The notes under the pieces: generated by a model
What the model saw: the letters and a program-made list of their open reading frames with translations, nothing else
The model's database searches: none
What the model was told of the DNA's origin: nothing
In this document: positions 1-7,422 of the stretch, piece by piece
How the letters are laid out: the number at the start of each line of letters is the position of its first letter
Numbering within the stretch: position 1 is the first letter of the stretch
NCBI GenBank assembly: GCA_002385985.1
Contig: DGEO01000046.1
Coordinates: 1,398-14,890 of the forward strand
DNA length: 13,493 bases
Direction: 5' to 3'
Origin: Anaerolineaceae bacterium UBA3924
Lineage (GTDB): Bacteria; Chloroflexota; Anaerolineae; Anaerolineales; Anaerolineaceae
Made by a program: the position numbers and the translations under genes

Positions 1-164
1 CCCCCCCGGTGCCATAGTGCACCCCCATTGGTATTGTTGTAGAATCATCCCATCAAGCTCCGGAGTGAAAGGTTAGGGGTCTGATCGCGGTAAGAGGTTT
101 TCATACCAAAGCCTTTCGATGGCTGATCTGTGCGTTCTACAGCCTGTTCAGCACCGTAGTCCTG

Positions 165-3100
165 GTGGTCCCGCACCAGCTGGCCTACCTGGTGTATGAG
201 CCGCTGCGCCAGAATCTCTTCGCCGCCGGATTGGTGCTGCTGGGGCTGAGCATTGTGCTGGGCCTGGCGCTGGTGTTCAACCTGCGGCGGTCGCTGGTCC
301 TGGGCGTTCACTTAGCCGCCGGGATGGCGCTGCTGGTGATGGCGGTCATTCTGTTCTCCTCCGGCTCGCCGTTTATTGCCCTCAGCCTGGTGTTGTTCGG
401 CTTGTTCAGCGGGCTGACTCCGCTGCTGGAGCCGCCCCGGGTGCGAGCCGCCACGCCGTGGGGAGACCTGTTCCTGCTGGCAGCGGGGGTTATTGCCCTG
501 GCCAACGGTGTGCTTCTGCTGCTGCGGCCGGGCGCGCTGACCACCCCGGTGCTGGAATTCGACCTGCGCTGGGAGCGGACGTTCGGCCTGCTCTTCCTGC
601 TGATGGGCGCGGCGCTGGCCGGGCTGCAGATGTGGCCCGATCTGCGCAGGCGGCTGGGGCGCTGGCCCATCCGCCTGGCGCCCGTGCTGGGCCTGGCTTA
701 CCTGGCCTTCTTTGCCTCGGCCGTGGTGCCCGAGCGCTTCGGCCTGGCCGGGGTGATCTATCTTTTCCTGGGGGCGGCGCTGTTGTGCTCGCCCTTCTGG
801 CGGCGCGCCGCCTCGCTGATGGACGACACCAGCCTGCGCTCGCGGCTGGGGATGGCCCTGGCGCTGGCCACCGGCGTCCCGCTCATCCTGACCGTGACCA
901 TGATCTCGAACCTGGAGGAGCAGCTCTCCCGGCAGAACGCGCTGTCGATGGCCGAAGGCCACGCCATGGGCCTGGCCGACAGCGTATCCGCCTACATTCG
1001 CCTGCACCGCGCCGGGCTGAGCCTGCTGGCCGGGACGGAGGGGCTGATGGACATGCCCCGCTCGCGCCAGGAGCGGCTGCTGGCCGAGTTCGCCGCCGCC
1101 TACCCCGACGCCACCGCCTTTTCCATCTACTCCGTTGACGGGGAGGTGCTGGCCACCACCAACCGGCTGCTGGCCATTCCGCTGCGCGGCAGCCCGGTGT
1201 TCCAGTCCCTGCGACAGGACCGCCAGGCGGCCATCGAGGAGCTGGTCTCCCCGATTATCCGCCGGCCCGTGCTGCGCTTCTATCACCCGGTGCTCGACAG
1301 CCAGGGGCGCTTGATCGGGGCGGCCACGGCCACGCTGCTGACCGAGCGCATCTCCAACATGCTGCGCGACCAGTCGCACCTTTCGGGACCGGTGTTTTAC
1401 CTGGTGGATTCGTCCGGCCGCCTGCTGGCCCACCCCGATATGCAGCAGACCGCCCGGCTGAGCGATCTTTCGGACACGCCCCCGGTGCAGGCCTTCCTGA
1501 CCGGGCAGAGCCGCACCCGGTCCTACTACAACCCGGGGGGCAGGGAGGGCGGCTGGCTGGTGACCTACACCCGGCTGCCTGAAACCGGCTACGGGCTGGT
1601 GGGCGAGCAGCCGGTCTCAGAGGCGCTGCTGAGCTTCCACACCGGCCGCGACCTGGCCCTGGGCGTGCTGCTGATCTTCCTGCTGATCGTCAGCTTCGTC
1701 GGCACGCTGCTGGCCCGGCGCCTGGCGGTGCCGCTGAACGCGTTGGCCGCCGCCGCCGATGCCCTGGCGGCCGGCAATTACCAGGCACCCGTGCCCTCCT
1801 CGGAGGTGCGCGAGATGAACCGCCTGGCCCGCTCCTTTGAGCTGATGCGCGACCGCCTGCTGGCCCGCACCGCCGAGCGCGAGCAGGCCCAGCGCGCCCT
1901 GGAGGAGCAGCGCCGCCTGCTGCAGACCACCCTGGACCAGGCCGCCAGCGGCATCGCCGTGATCGACACCGGCGGGCGCATCATTTTCGCCAACCGTGCC
2001 CTTCTGGCCCTGGCCGGCCTGCCGCCCGACACCCGGCTCCCTCTGGAACCGTACATCTGGGGCCAGGCCTACGACGCCGAAGGCAGGCCGGTCCCTCCGG
2101 ACGAGTGGGTCTACCGGCGGGCGCTGCGCGGCGAGACGGTGCTGGATAACGAAGTGCGCATTGAGCCCCCGGACGGCAGCTCCTACAACGTGCTGATCAA
2201 CGCCTCGCCCATGCTGGACGCCGACGGTGAGGTGCAGGGCGTGGTGATGGTGTTCAACGACATCACCGCCCGCAAGGCTGCCGAGGAGGCCCTGCGCCAG
2301 GCCAACGAGCTGCTGGAGGAGCGCGTGGCCGCGCGCACCGCCGAGCTGAGCCTGGCCGCCTCGCGCATGGAGACGGTGCTGCGCTCGCTGCCGGTGGCCG
2401 TCTGGATTACGGACGAAAACGGCCGCATGGTGGAGGTTAACAGCTCGGTGCCGCTGGTGTGGGGCGAGGACGCGCCCATGGCGGAAAACGTGGAAGATTA
2501 CCGCCGCTTCTCCGCCTGGTGGCCCGACACCGGCCAGCCGCTGAAGCCGGAGGAGTGGCCGCTGGCCCGCGCCCTGCGCGGCGAGACCATCGTGGGCGAG
2601 GTCATCGACATTCAGCGCTTTGACGGCCGCCGGGCCACGCTCATCACCGGCTCCGCGCCTATTCTGGACCCGGAGGGGCGCATCACCGGCGCCGTGGCCG
2701 TGGCCCAGGACATCACCCGCCAGCGCGAGCTGGAAGAGGTGGCCAACCGCGCCGCCCGCGAGGCCCGCCGCTGGGCCATGGAGACCGAGGCGGTGTTCAA
2801 CTCCATCGGCGACGCGGTGCTGGTGTATGACCAGTACGGTGTGGTCCGGCAGGTGAATCCCGGGGCGGTGCGCATCTGCGGCTTCAACCCGGTGGGCCTG
2901 TCGGGCGTGCAGGTCTCGGACCGGCTGCGCCTGTACGAGAACTACCCCCTGCCCGAAGAGGACCCGCCCTACATCAAAGCCCTGCAGGGAGAGGCGGTGG
3001 TCAACCAGCGGGTGACCTTCAACCATCCAGAGGCCGGCGACCGCACGCTGCTGATTTCCGCCTCGCCGATCTACCTGGGCGAAGAGATCACCGGCGCGGT

Positions 3101-5117
3101 GGCCGTCTGGCGCGACGTGACCGAGCACGAGCTGCTGGTGGAGGAGCACCGACGCCAGAGCGAGCTGCTGGAGCGGCTGCTGCGCGAGGCCCCGGCCGCC
3201 ATCGCCTTCCTGGAAGGCCCCGAGTACCGCTTCACCTACGCCAATGAGTCCTACCGCCGCCTGACGCGCGGGATGGGCGAGCTGATCGGCCGCTCGGTGT
3301 TCGAGGTCTGGGCGGAATCGGCCGAGCTGCTGAAGCCCCAGTTTGAGCAGTTCAGCGCCAGCGGGCAGCCCTTCCACGTGGAAAACCAGCCCCTGCTGGT
3401 GCGGCGCGGCGAGGGCTCCGCCCCGGTGGAGGAAAACTACTTCACCTACACGCTCACCCCCGTGCGGGGCACCGGCGGGCAGACCGGCGTGATGATCCTG
3501 GCGCTGGACACCACCGACGCGGTGCGCGCCGGACAGGCGGTGGAAGCCGAGCGCGCCCGCCTGCGCGCCCTGATCGACAACGCCCCCACCGGGATTGTGT
3601 TCGTGGATCCCCGCGGCCGGCTGGCGCTGGCCAACCGCGCCGCCGCATCGATTTTTGAGCGCGAGCTGCCCGACCCGCTCTTTGGCGGGCAGGAAGAATC
3701 GCCCCTGGCCTACCACCCGGACGGCTCACCCTATCGGCCGGAGGAGATCCTCTCGGCCTGGGCCGGCAAGGACGGCCAGGTGGTGCAGAACGTCAACCTG
3801 GTGATCCGCACCCCGGGCGGGACGCTGAAGGAGGTGCTGGTCAACGCCGCCCCGGTGCCTGACCCGGACGGCCAGCCCGCCGGCGGCGTGGTGATCCTGC
3901 AGGATATTTCCGAGCTGCGCCAGGCCGAGCGGCTGGCCCGTGAGAGCGCGGCCCGCGAGCGGGCGCGCGTCAGCGAGCTGCAGGCGCTGATGGACGCCGT
4001 GCCGGCCAGCGTGTGGATCACCTACGATCCGAACGCCAGCCAGGTGGTGGGCAACCGGGCGGTCTACGACCTGCTGGGGGTGGAATACGGGGCCAATTTG
4101 CACGGCGGCGCGCTGCCCGGCCAGGCGGCCTACCGCCTGAACGGCGGGCAGGCCCCGGAGGGCGAGCTGCCGCTGGTCACCGCCGTGCGCACCGGGCGCG
4201 AGCTGAAGGGCGTGGAGATGGACGTGGTGGACGCGCAGGGGCGCACCTACCACATGTACGGCAACGTCACCCCGCTGCTGGACGACGAGGGGCTGCCGCG
4301 CGGGGCCATGGGCGCCTTCATCGACATCACCGGGCTGAAGAACGCCCAGAACGCCGCCCAGGCCTACGCCGAGCAGCTGGCCCGCTCGAACCGCGAGCTG
4401 GAGCAGTTCGCCTACACCGCCTCGCACGACCTGCAGGAACCGCTGCGCAAGATCAACTTCTTCGCCAGCCGGCTGAAGAACCAGATGGCCGGCAGCCTGG
4501 ACGAGCAGGAGGGCGACTTCCTCAACCGCATGGTGTCCGCCAGCCAGCGCATGCAGGACATGATCGAAGCCCTGCTGACCTACTCGCGCGTCTCCACCAA
4601 GGCCCAGCCCTTTGTGCCGGTGAACCTGGAGCAGGTGGCCCGCGACGTGATCTCGGACCTGGAGGTCAGCCTGACGCGCAGCAAGGGCCGGGTGGAGCTG
4701 GGCGAGCTGCCGGCGCTGGAAGGCGACCGCACCCAGCTGGGCCAGCTGCTGCAGAACCTGATCGGGAACGCCATCAAGTTCCACCGGCCGGGCGTGCCGC
4801 CGGTGGTGCGCGTCTGGGGGGAGGTGGAAACGCGCGGCGGGCGTCCCTGGGTGCTGCTGCGCGTGGCCGATAACGGGATCGGCTTTGAGGAAAAGTACCT
4901 CCAGCGCATCTTTGAGCCCTTCGAGCGCCTGCACGGGCGCAGCGAGTACGAAGGCTCGGGCATGGGCCTGGCCATCTGCCGCAAGATCGTGCAGCGCCAT
5001 GGGGGCGAAATCACCGCCGAAAGCCGGGTAGGCGAGGGCACCACTTTCCTGGTCGCCCTGCCGCAGGTTCACCTGGACGAGCAGGAAGCGGAACGGACCG
5101 AGGAAAGGCAGAAATGA
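165..5117 (+). CDS. Membrane-bound multi-PAS sensor histidine kinase (Cache-HAMP-6xPAS-HisKA-HATPase)
   Basis: Senses a signal and autophosphorylates on a histidine, most likely passing the phosphate to the regulator encoded next. Seen, counting from the GTG at 165: about eight hydrophobic segments (18-38, 44-64, 70-88, 102-120, 139-156, 171-188, 194-212, 229-248); a Cache-like extracytoplasmic domain (about 252-485, containing FYLVDSSGRLLAHP); a membrane segment at 497-516; HAMP (about 517-567); a short coiled coil; six PAS domains (about 583-705, 733-855, 872-990, 1001-1120, 1133-1255, 1272-1390); HisKA with the phospho-acceptor His1421 in SHDLQEPL; and HATPase_c with N box (LIGNAIKF, Asn1535), G1 box (DNGIGF, Asp1569) and G2 box (GSGMGL, 1597-1602). 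There is no receiver domain in cis. At 1650 residues it is long for a histidine kinase. The start is doubtful: 165 has no Shine-Dalgarno site, and the open frame upstream (69-164) encodes a further hydrophobic helix. The signal is unknown. Confidence 0.93.
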   Translation: MVPHQLAYLVYEPLRQNLFAAGLVLLGLSIVLGLALVFNLRRSLVLGVHLAAGMALLVMAVILFSSGSPFIALSLVLFGLFSGLTPLLEPPRVRAATPWGDLFLLAAGVIALANGVLLLLRPGALTTPVLEFDLRWERTFGLLFLLMGAALAGLQMWPDLRRRLGRWPIRLAPVLGLAYLAFFASAVVPERFGLAGVIYLFLGAALLCSPFWRRAASLMDDTSLRSRLGMALALATGVPLILTVTMISNLEEQLSRQNALSMAEGHAMGLADSVSAYIRLHRAGLSLLAGTEGLMDMPRSRQERLLAEFAAAYPDATAFSIYSVDGEVLATTNRLLAIPLRGSPVFQSLRQDRQAAIEELVSPIIRRPVLRFYHPVLDSQGRLIGAATATLLTERISNMLRDQSHLSGPVFYLVDSSGRLLAHPDMQQTARLSDLSDTPPVQAFLTGQSRTRSYYNPGGREGGWLVTYTRLPETGYGLVGEQPVSEALLSFHTGRDLALGVLLIFLLIVSFVGTLLARRLAVPLNALAAAADALAAGNYQAPVPSSEVREMNRLARSFELMRDRLLARTAEREQAQRALEEQRRLLQTTLDQAASGIAVIDTGGRIIFANRALLALAGLPPDTRLPLEPYIWGQAYDAEGRPVPPDEWVYRRALRGETVLDNEVRIEPPDGSSYNVLINASPMLDADGEVQGVVMVFNDITARKAAEEALRQANELLEERVAARTAELSLAASRMETVLRSLPVAVWITDENGRMVEVNSSVPLVWGEDAPMAENVEDYRRFSAWWPDTGQPLKPEEWPLARALRGETIVGEVIDIQRFDGRRATLITGSAPILDPEGRITGAVAVAQDITRQRELEEVANRAAREARRWAMETEAVFNSIGDAVLVYDQYGVVRQVNPGAVRICGFNPVGLSGVQVSDRLRLYENYPLPEEDPPYIKALQGEAVVNQRVTFNHPEAGDRTLLISASPIYLGEEITGAVAVWRDVTEHELLVEEHRRQSELLERLLREAPAAIAFLEGPEYRFTYANESYRRLTRGMGELIGRSVFEVWAESAELLKPQFEQFSASGQPFHVENQPLLVRRGEGSAPVEENYFTYTLTPVRGTGGQTGVMILALDTTDAVRAGQAVEAERARLRALIDNAPTGIVFVDPRGRLALANRAAASIFERELPDPLFGGQEESPLAYHPDGSPYRPEEILSAWAGKDGQVVQNVNLVIRTPGGTLKEVLVNAAPVPDPDGQPAGGVVILQDISELRQAERLARESAARERARVSELQALMDAVPASVWITYDPNASQVVGNRAVYDLLGVEYGANLHGGALPGQAAYRLNGGQAPEGELPLVTAVRTGRELKGVEMDVVDAQGRTYHMYGNVTPLLDDEGLPRGAMGAFIDITGLKNAQNAAQAYAEQLARSNRELEQFAYTASHDLQEPLRKINFFASRLKNQMAGSLDEQEGDFLNRMVSASQRMQDMIEALLTYSRVSTKAQPFVPVNLEQVARDVISDLEVSLTRSKGRVELGELPALEGDRTQLGQLLQNLIGNAIKFHRPGVPPVVRVWGEVETRGGRPWVLLRVADNGIGFEEKYLQRIFEPFERLHGRSEYEGSGMGLAICRKIVQRHGGEITAESRVGEGTTFLVALPQVHLDEQEAERTEERQK

Positions 5118-5560
5118 AGCCAAAACCGAAATTGATCACCATCTTGATCGCCGACGACGACCCCGACGACTGCTACCTGGCTGAGGATGCGCTGCGCGAG
5201 GCGCGCCTGATGAACGACATTCGCTTCGTGCGCGACGGGGAAGAGCTGCTCGACTATCTCTACCGGCGCGGGCCGTACGCCGGGAAGGACGCCGCTCCTC
5301 GCCCGGGGCTGATCCTGCTGGATCTGAACATGCCGCGCAAGGACGGGCGCGAGGCGCTGCAGGAGATCAAGGCCGACCCCGAGCTGAGCCGCATCCCCGT
5401 GGTGGTGCTGACCACTTCGCGCGCCGAGGAGGACGTGCTGCGCACCTACCAGCTGGGCATCAGCGGGTACGTGACCAAGCCGGTCTCCTTCGCCGGGCTG
5501 GTGGAGGCCATGCAGGTGATCGGGCGCTACTGGTTTGAGATCGTGGAGCTGCCCAACTGA
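5114..5560 (+). CDS. Single-domain response regulator, CheY/Rcp1-like
   Basis: A stand-alone phospho-receiver of 148 residues with no DNA-binding or other output domain. Seen: an acidic cluster Asp14-Asp15-Asp16 for Mg2+ binding, phospho-acceptor Asp70 in LLDLNMP, the Thr100-Thr101-Ser102 switch region and invariant Lys122 in the TKP motif. The loop around DYLYRRGPYAG between alpha2 and beta3 is typical of Rcp1-type regulators, which in cyanobacteria partner SHDLxEPL-type kinases such as phytochromes; the upstream kinase has exactly that histidine motif. Its ATG overlaps the kinase stop (ATGA), and AGGAAAGG at 5101-5108 gives a well-spaced ribosome site inside the kinase gene, so the two are probably translationally coupled. 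With no output domain, it presumably acts by protein contact or in a phosphorelay; the target is not in this window. Confidence 0.93.
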   Translation: MKPKPKLITILIADDDPDDCYLAEDALREARLMNDIRFVRDGEELLDYLYRRGPYAGKDAAPRPGLILLDLNMPRKDGREALQEIKADPELSRIPVVVLTTSRAEEDVLRTYQLGISGYVTKPVSFAGLVEAMQVIGRYWFEIVELPN

Positions 5561-5590
5561 CCTGATAGCCGGGGCCGAAGACGGTGGATC

Positions 5591-7204
5591 TCACGCCGCG
5601 GGCGAGGGCTCCAGTTCCTTCACCAGGTACAGCTCGCCGCGCTCGAAGCCGCGGGCTTCGTAGTATTTACGCGTCCCGACCGCGGCGATGACCGCCAGCC
5701 GCCCGAAGCCGTACTGCCGGGCGACGCGCTCGGCCTCGGCCAGCAGCGCCGTGCCCAGCCCGATGTGCTGCGCCGCGCCCGGGTGGTCCTTGCCCACCGG
5801 CAGCGACTGCCCGTAGACGTGCACCTCGCGGATCAGCGCCGCGCCTTCCAGATCGGCGAAGCCCAGCCGCGGGGAGGCCGGGCCGGGCAGCGAAAGGCGC
5901 AGATAGCCGGCGATGCGCCCCTGCGGGGTGCGAAAGTGCAAGAAGTGCTCTTCGGAGGGGCCGGCGGAATAGGTCTCATCGATCAGGGTCAGCGTCTCGG
6001 GGTCGACGCGCTGGCCGCGCACCTCATTGCAGCGGATGCACCGGCAGTGGCCGCCGCGGCGGGCCAGGGCGTCGCGGGCGTCCTGCCGCAGGGAGGTGCG
6101 CCGGTTGCCGGCCACCACGTGGGTGGAGGGGATGTCGCGGATGATGCGGTTGATGCGGCAGTAGGGCGGGGTGGCGGCCTTGCAGTCGGCGATCAGCTCA
6201 ACCAGTTCCTCCATGCTGTAGGGGTGGTAGCTGCCGCGCTGCCACTCGGTGTACAGCTCGGCCTGCTCGAGCAGCTGGCAGGGGTAGATCTTGAGCTCGT
6301 CCGGGCAGCAGCCCTCAGTCCACAGGCGCAGGTAGTCCTGCCGGTCGGATTCGGGGGTGGCGCCGAGCAGGTTGGGCATCCAGTGCAGCACCACCTTAAA
6401 CCCGGCTGCCCGCAGCATCACCGCCGCCCGCAGGGTGGCCGCGGCGGTGTGCCCGCGCCGGTTGAGCGCCAGGATGCGGTCGTCCAGGCTCTGCGCGCCG
6501 ATCTGCACCTTGGTCACGCCCAGGCGGCGCAGCCAGGCCAGCTCGGCGGGCTTTACCCGGTCCGGGCGGGTTTCGATCACCAGGCCGACATTGCGGTGCG
6601 GGCCGTCCTCGTTCAGGCGGTGGGCTTCGGCCAGGCTCTCAGAGTCGACCTCGTTGAGCGCGTCGAAGCAGCGGCGAATGAACCACTCCTGGTAGTCGCG
6701 CCGGTAGGCCGACCAGGTGCCGCCCAGGATAAGCAGCTCGATCTTGTCGGTCGGGTGGCCGTTGGCCTCCAGCGCCTCGAGCCGGGAGCGCACCTGCAGG
6801 TAGGGGTCGAAGTCGTTCTGGAAGGCGCGCGCCGCGCCCGGCTCGTCGGGCAGGTAGGATTTGGGCATGCGCCAGTCGGTGGGGCAAAAGATGCAGTCGC
6901 CCGGGCAGGGGTAGGGCTTGGTCAGCACGGTGACGGTGGTCACCCCGGAGAGGGTGCGCACCGGCTTCATGCGGATGCGGGCCAGCAGATGCGGGTCTTC
7001 GGACCACTCGCCGCTCTCGACCAGCTGGTTGTACGCCGCCACCAGGATGGACTTGGGCAGATAGCCGCCCTCCGGCAGGGGATGGCGGCGGATGGAGCGG
7101 ACCACATCGCGCCCGGCGCGAATTTCTTCCAGCACCACCCGCGCCAGCGCCAGCCGCTCAGGGGTGACAGAGCGCGACTGCGCCCAGGTGTTCAGATCAG
7201 TCAT
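5591..7204 (-). CDS. elp3: Elp3-family tRNA uridine-34 carboxymethyltransferase (radical SAM + GNAT)
   Basis: Single-protein Elp3 homologue, 537 residues, expected to add a carboxymethyl-type group at C5 of wobble uridine 34 in tRNA using acetyl-CoA and S-adenosylmethionine. Seen: the radical-SAM cluster motif Cys100-x3-Cys104-x2-Cys107 after KPYP; core motifs such as LILGGTWSAY (158-167), ETRPD (211-215) and KVQIGAQSLDD (232-242); a likely zinc site with CRCIRC (387-392), perhaps with Cys309; and a C-terminal GNAT domain with the acetyl-CoA loop QHIGLGTALL (479-488) and the YYEARGFER signature (514-522). Length and domain order match archaeal/bacterial Elp3. The cysteine spacing is shorter than the CX9CX2C I recall for the eukaryotic enzyme. 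The ATG lies only nine bases from a perfect TATAAT, so the mRNA may be nearly leaderless. It converges with the regulator gene 30 bases away and diverges from the nucleotidyltransferase gene. Confidence 0.93.
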   Translation of the reverse strand: MTDLNTWAQSRSVTPERLALARVVLEEIRAGRDVVRSIRRHPLPEGGYLPKSILVAAYNQLVESGEWSEDPHLLARIRMKPVRTLSGVTTVTVLTKPYPCPGDCIFCPTDWRMPKSYLPDEPGAARAFQNDFDPYLQVRSRLEALEANGHPTDKIELLILGGTWSAYRRDYQEWFIRRCFDALNEVDSESLAEAHRLNEDGPHRNVGLVIETRPDRVKPAELAWLRRLGVTKVQIGAQSLDDRILALNRRGHTAAATLRAAVMLRAAGFKVVLHWMPNLLGATPESDRQDYLRLWTEGCCPDELKIYPCQLLEQAELYTEWQRGSYHPYSMEELVELIADCKAATPPYCRINRIIRDIPSTHVVAGNRRTSLRQDARDALARRGGHCRCIRCNEVRGQRVDPETLTLIDETYSAGPSEEHFLHFRTPQGRIAGYLRLSLPGPASPRLGFADLEGAALIREVHVYGQSLPVGKDHPGAAQHIGLGTALLAEAERVARQYGFGRLAVIAAVGTRKYYEARGFERGELYLVKELEPSPAA

Positions 7205-7213
7205 GGTGGAGTA

Positions 7214-7219
7214 ATTATA
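7214..7219 (-). promoter_or_regulatory. -10 box of elp3
   Basis: A perfect TATAAT on the minus strand ends nine bases before the elp3 ATG. The usual spacing to +1 puts the transcript start about three bases before the ATG, leaving no room for a Shine-Dalgarno site; none is visible. No good -35 box is seen at the expected distance. Confidence 0.5.
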
Positions 7220-7381
7220 CTGACGGGGTCAGATTTGGGGAAGGTGGGGAGCACACTCTACCCCCAGCCCCAGGGGCTGGCGGGAGAGATCCCTCCCCTC
7301 CGTGCTGACCCTCCCGCAGCGTGTGCCAAACGTCCCCCCACCCCGGGAGAGTCGTCAATCACGCCCGCAGCGCGAGGATGA

Positions 7382-7387
7382 TACAAT
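7382..7387 (+). promoter_or_regulatory. -10 box of the nucleotidyltransferase operon
   Basis: TACAAT lies 35 bases before the GTG start. It is followed by AATTTCAGGCATTCC, which nearly matches the sequence after the TATAAT at 10164. No clear -35 box is visible. The predicted leader is about 30 bases. Confidence 0.45.
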
Positions 7388-7409
7388 AATTTCAGGCATT
7401 CCTACGCCC

Positions 7410-7416
7410 GGGGAGG
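7410..7416 (+). promoter_or_regulatory. Ribosome binding site fixing the GTG start at 7423
   Basis: GGGGAGG lies six bases before the GTG at 7423. It supports this GTG as the start, because the conserved nucleotide-binding motif begins only a few residues later. Confidence 0.75.
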
Positions 7417-7422
7417 TTCAAG

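Larger units (their letters stand above)
7205..7422. other. Divergent intergenic region between elp3 and the nucleotidyltransferase
   Basis: The 218 bases carry promoters facing both ways. In the middle, 7264-7280 forms a perfect 7-bp stem (CCAGCCC / GGGCTGG) with a 3-base loop, followed by a small GGGA-GAGA-TCCC hairpin at 7282-7293. Neither is followed by a T-run, so they do not look like terminators. A protein-binding site is possible but unproven. No coding potential is evident beyond antisense shadow frames. Confidence 0.4.

Noticed and set aside
1617..3716. 699-codon open frame on the minus strand
   Set aside because: It is antisense to the PAS region of the kinase. It has His/Gln/Gly-rich composition and no domain, while the plus-strand frame has clear PAS signatures.
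3726..5123. 465-codon open frame on the minus strand
   Set aside because: It is antisense to the HisKA/HATPase part of the kinase, which carries all the expected catalytic motifs; this frame has none.
5561..5590. Gap between the regulator and elp3 stops searched for a terminator
   Set aside because: Only 30 bases, with no stem followed by a T-run on either strand.
7264..7293. Hairpin pair in the divergent region considered as a terminator or riboswitch
   Set aside because: There is no T-run after the stems and no recognisable aptamer. Both genes here read outwards, so nothing would terminate at this place.
5765..7381. 538-codon open frame on the plus strand
   Set aside because: It is antisense to elp3 across almost its whole length. 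The translation is rich in Gly, Ala, Val, Gln and His with no recognisable motif, typical of a shadow frame in GC-rich DNA, and it runs through the elp3 promoter.
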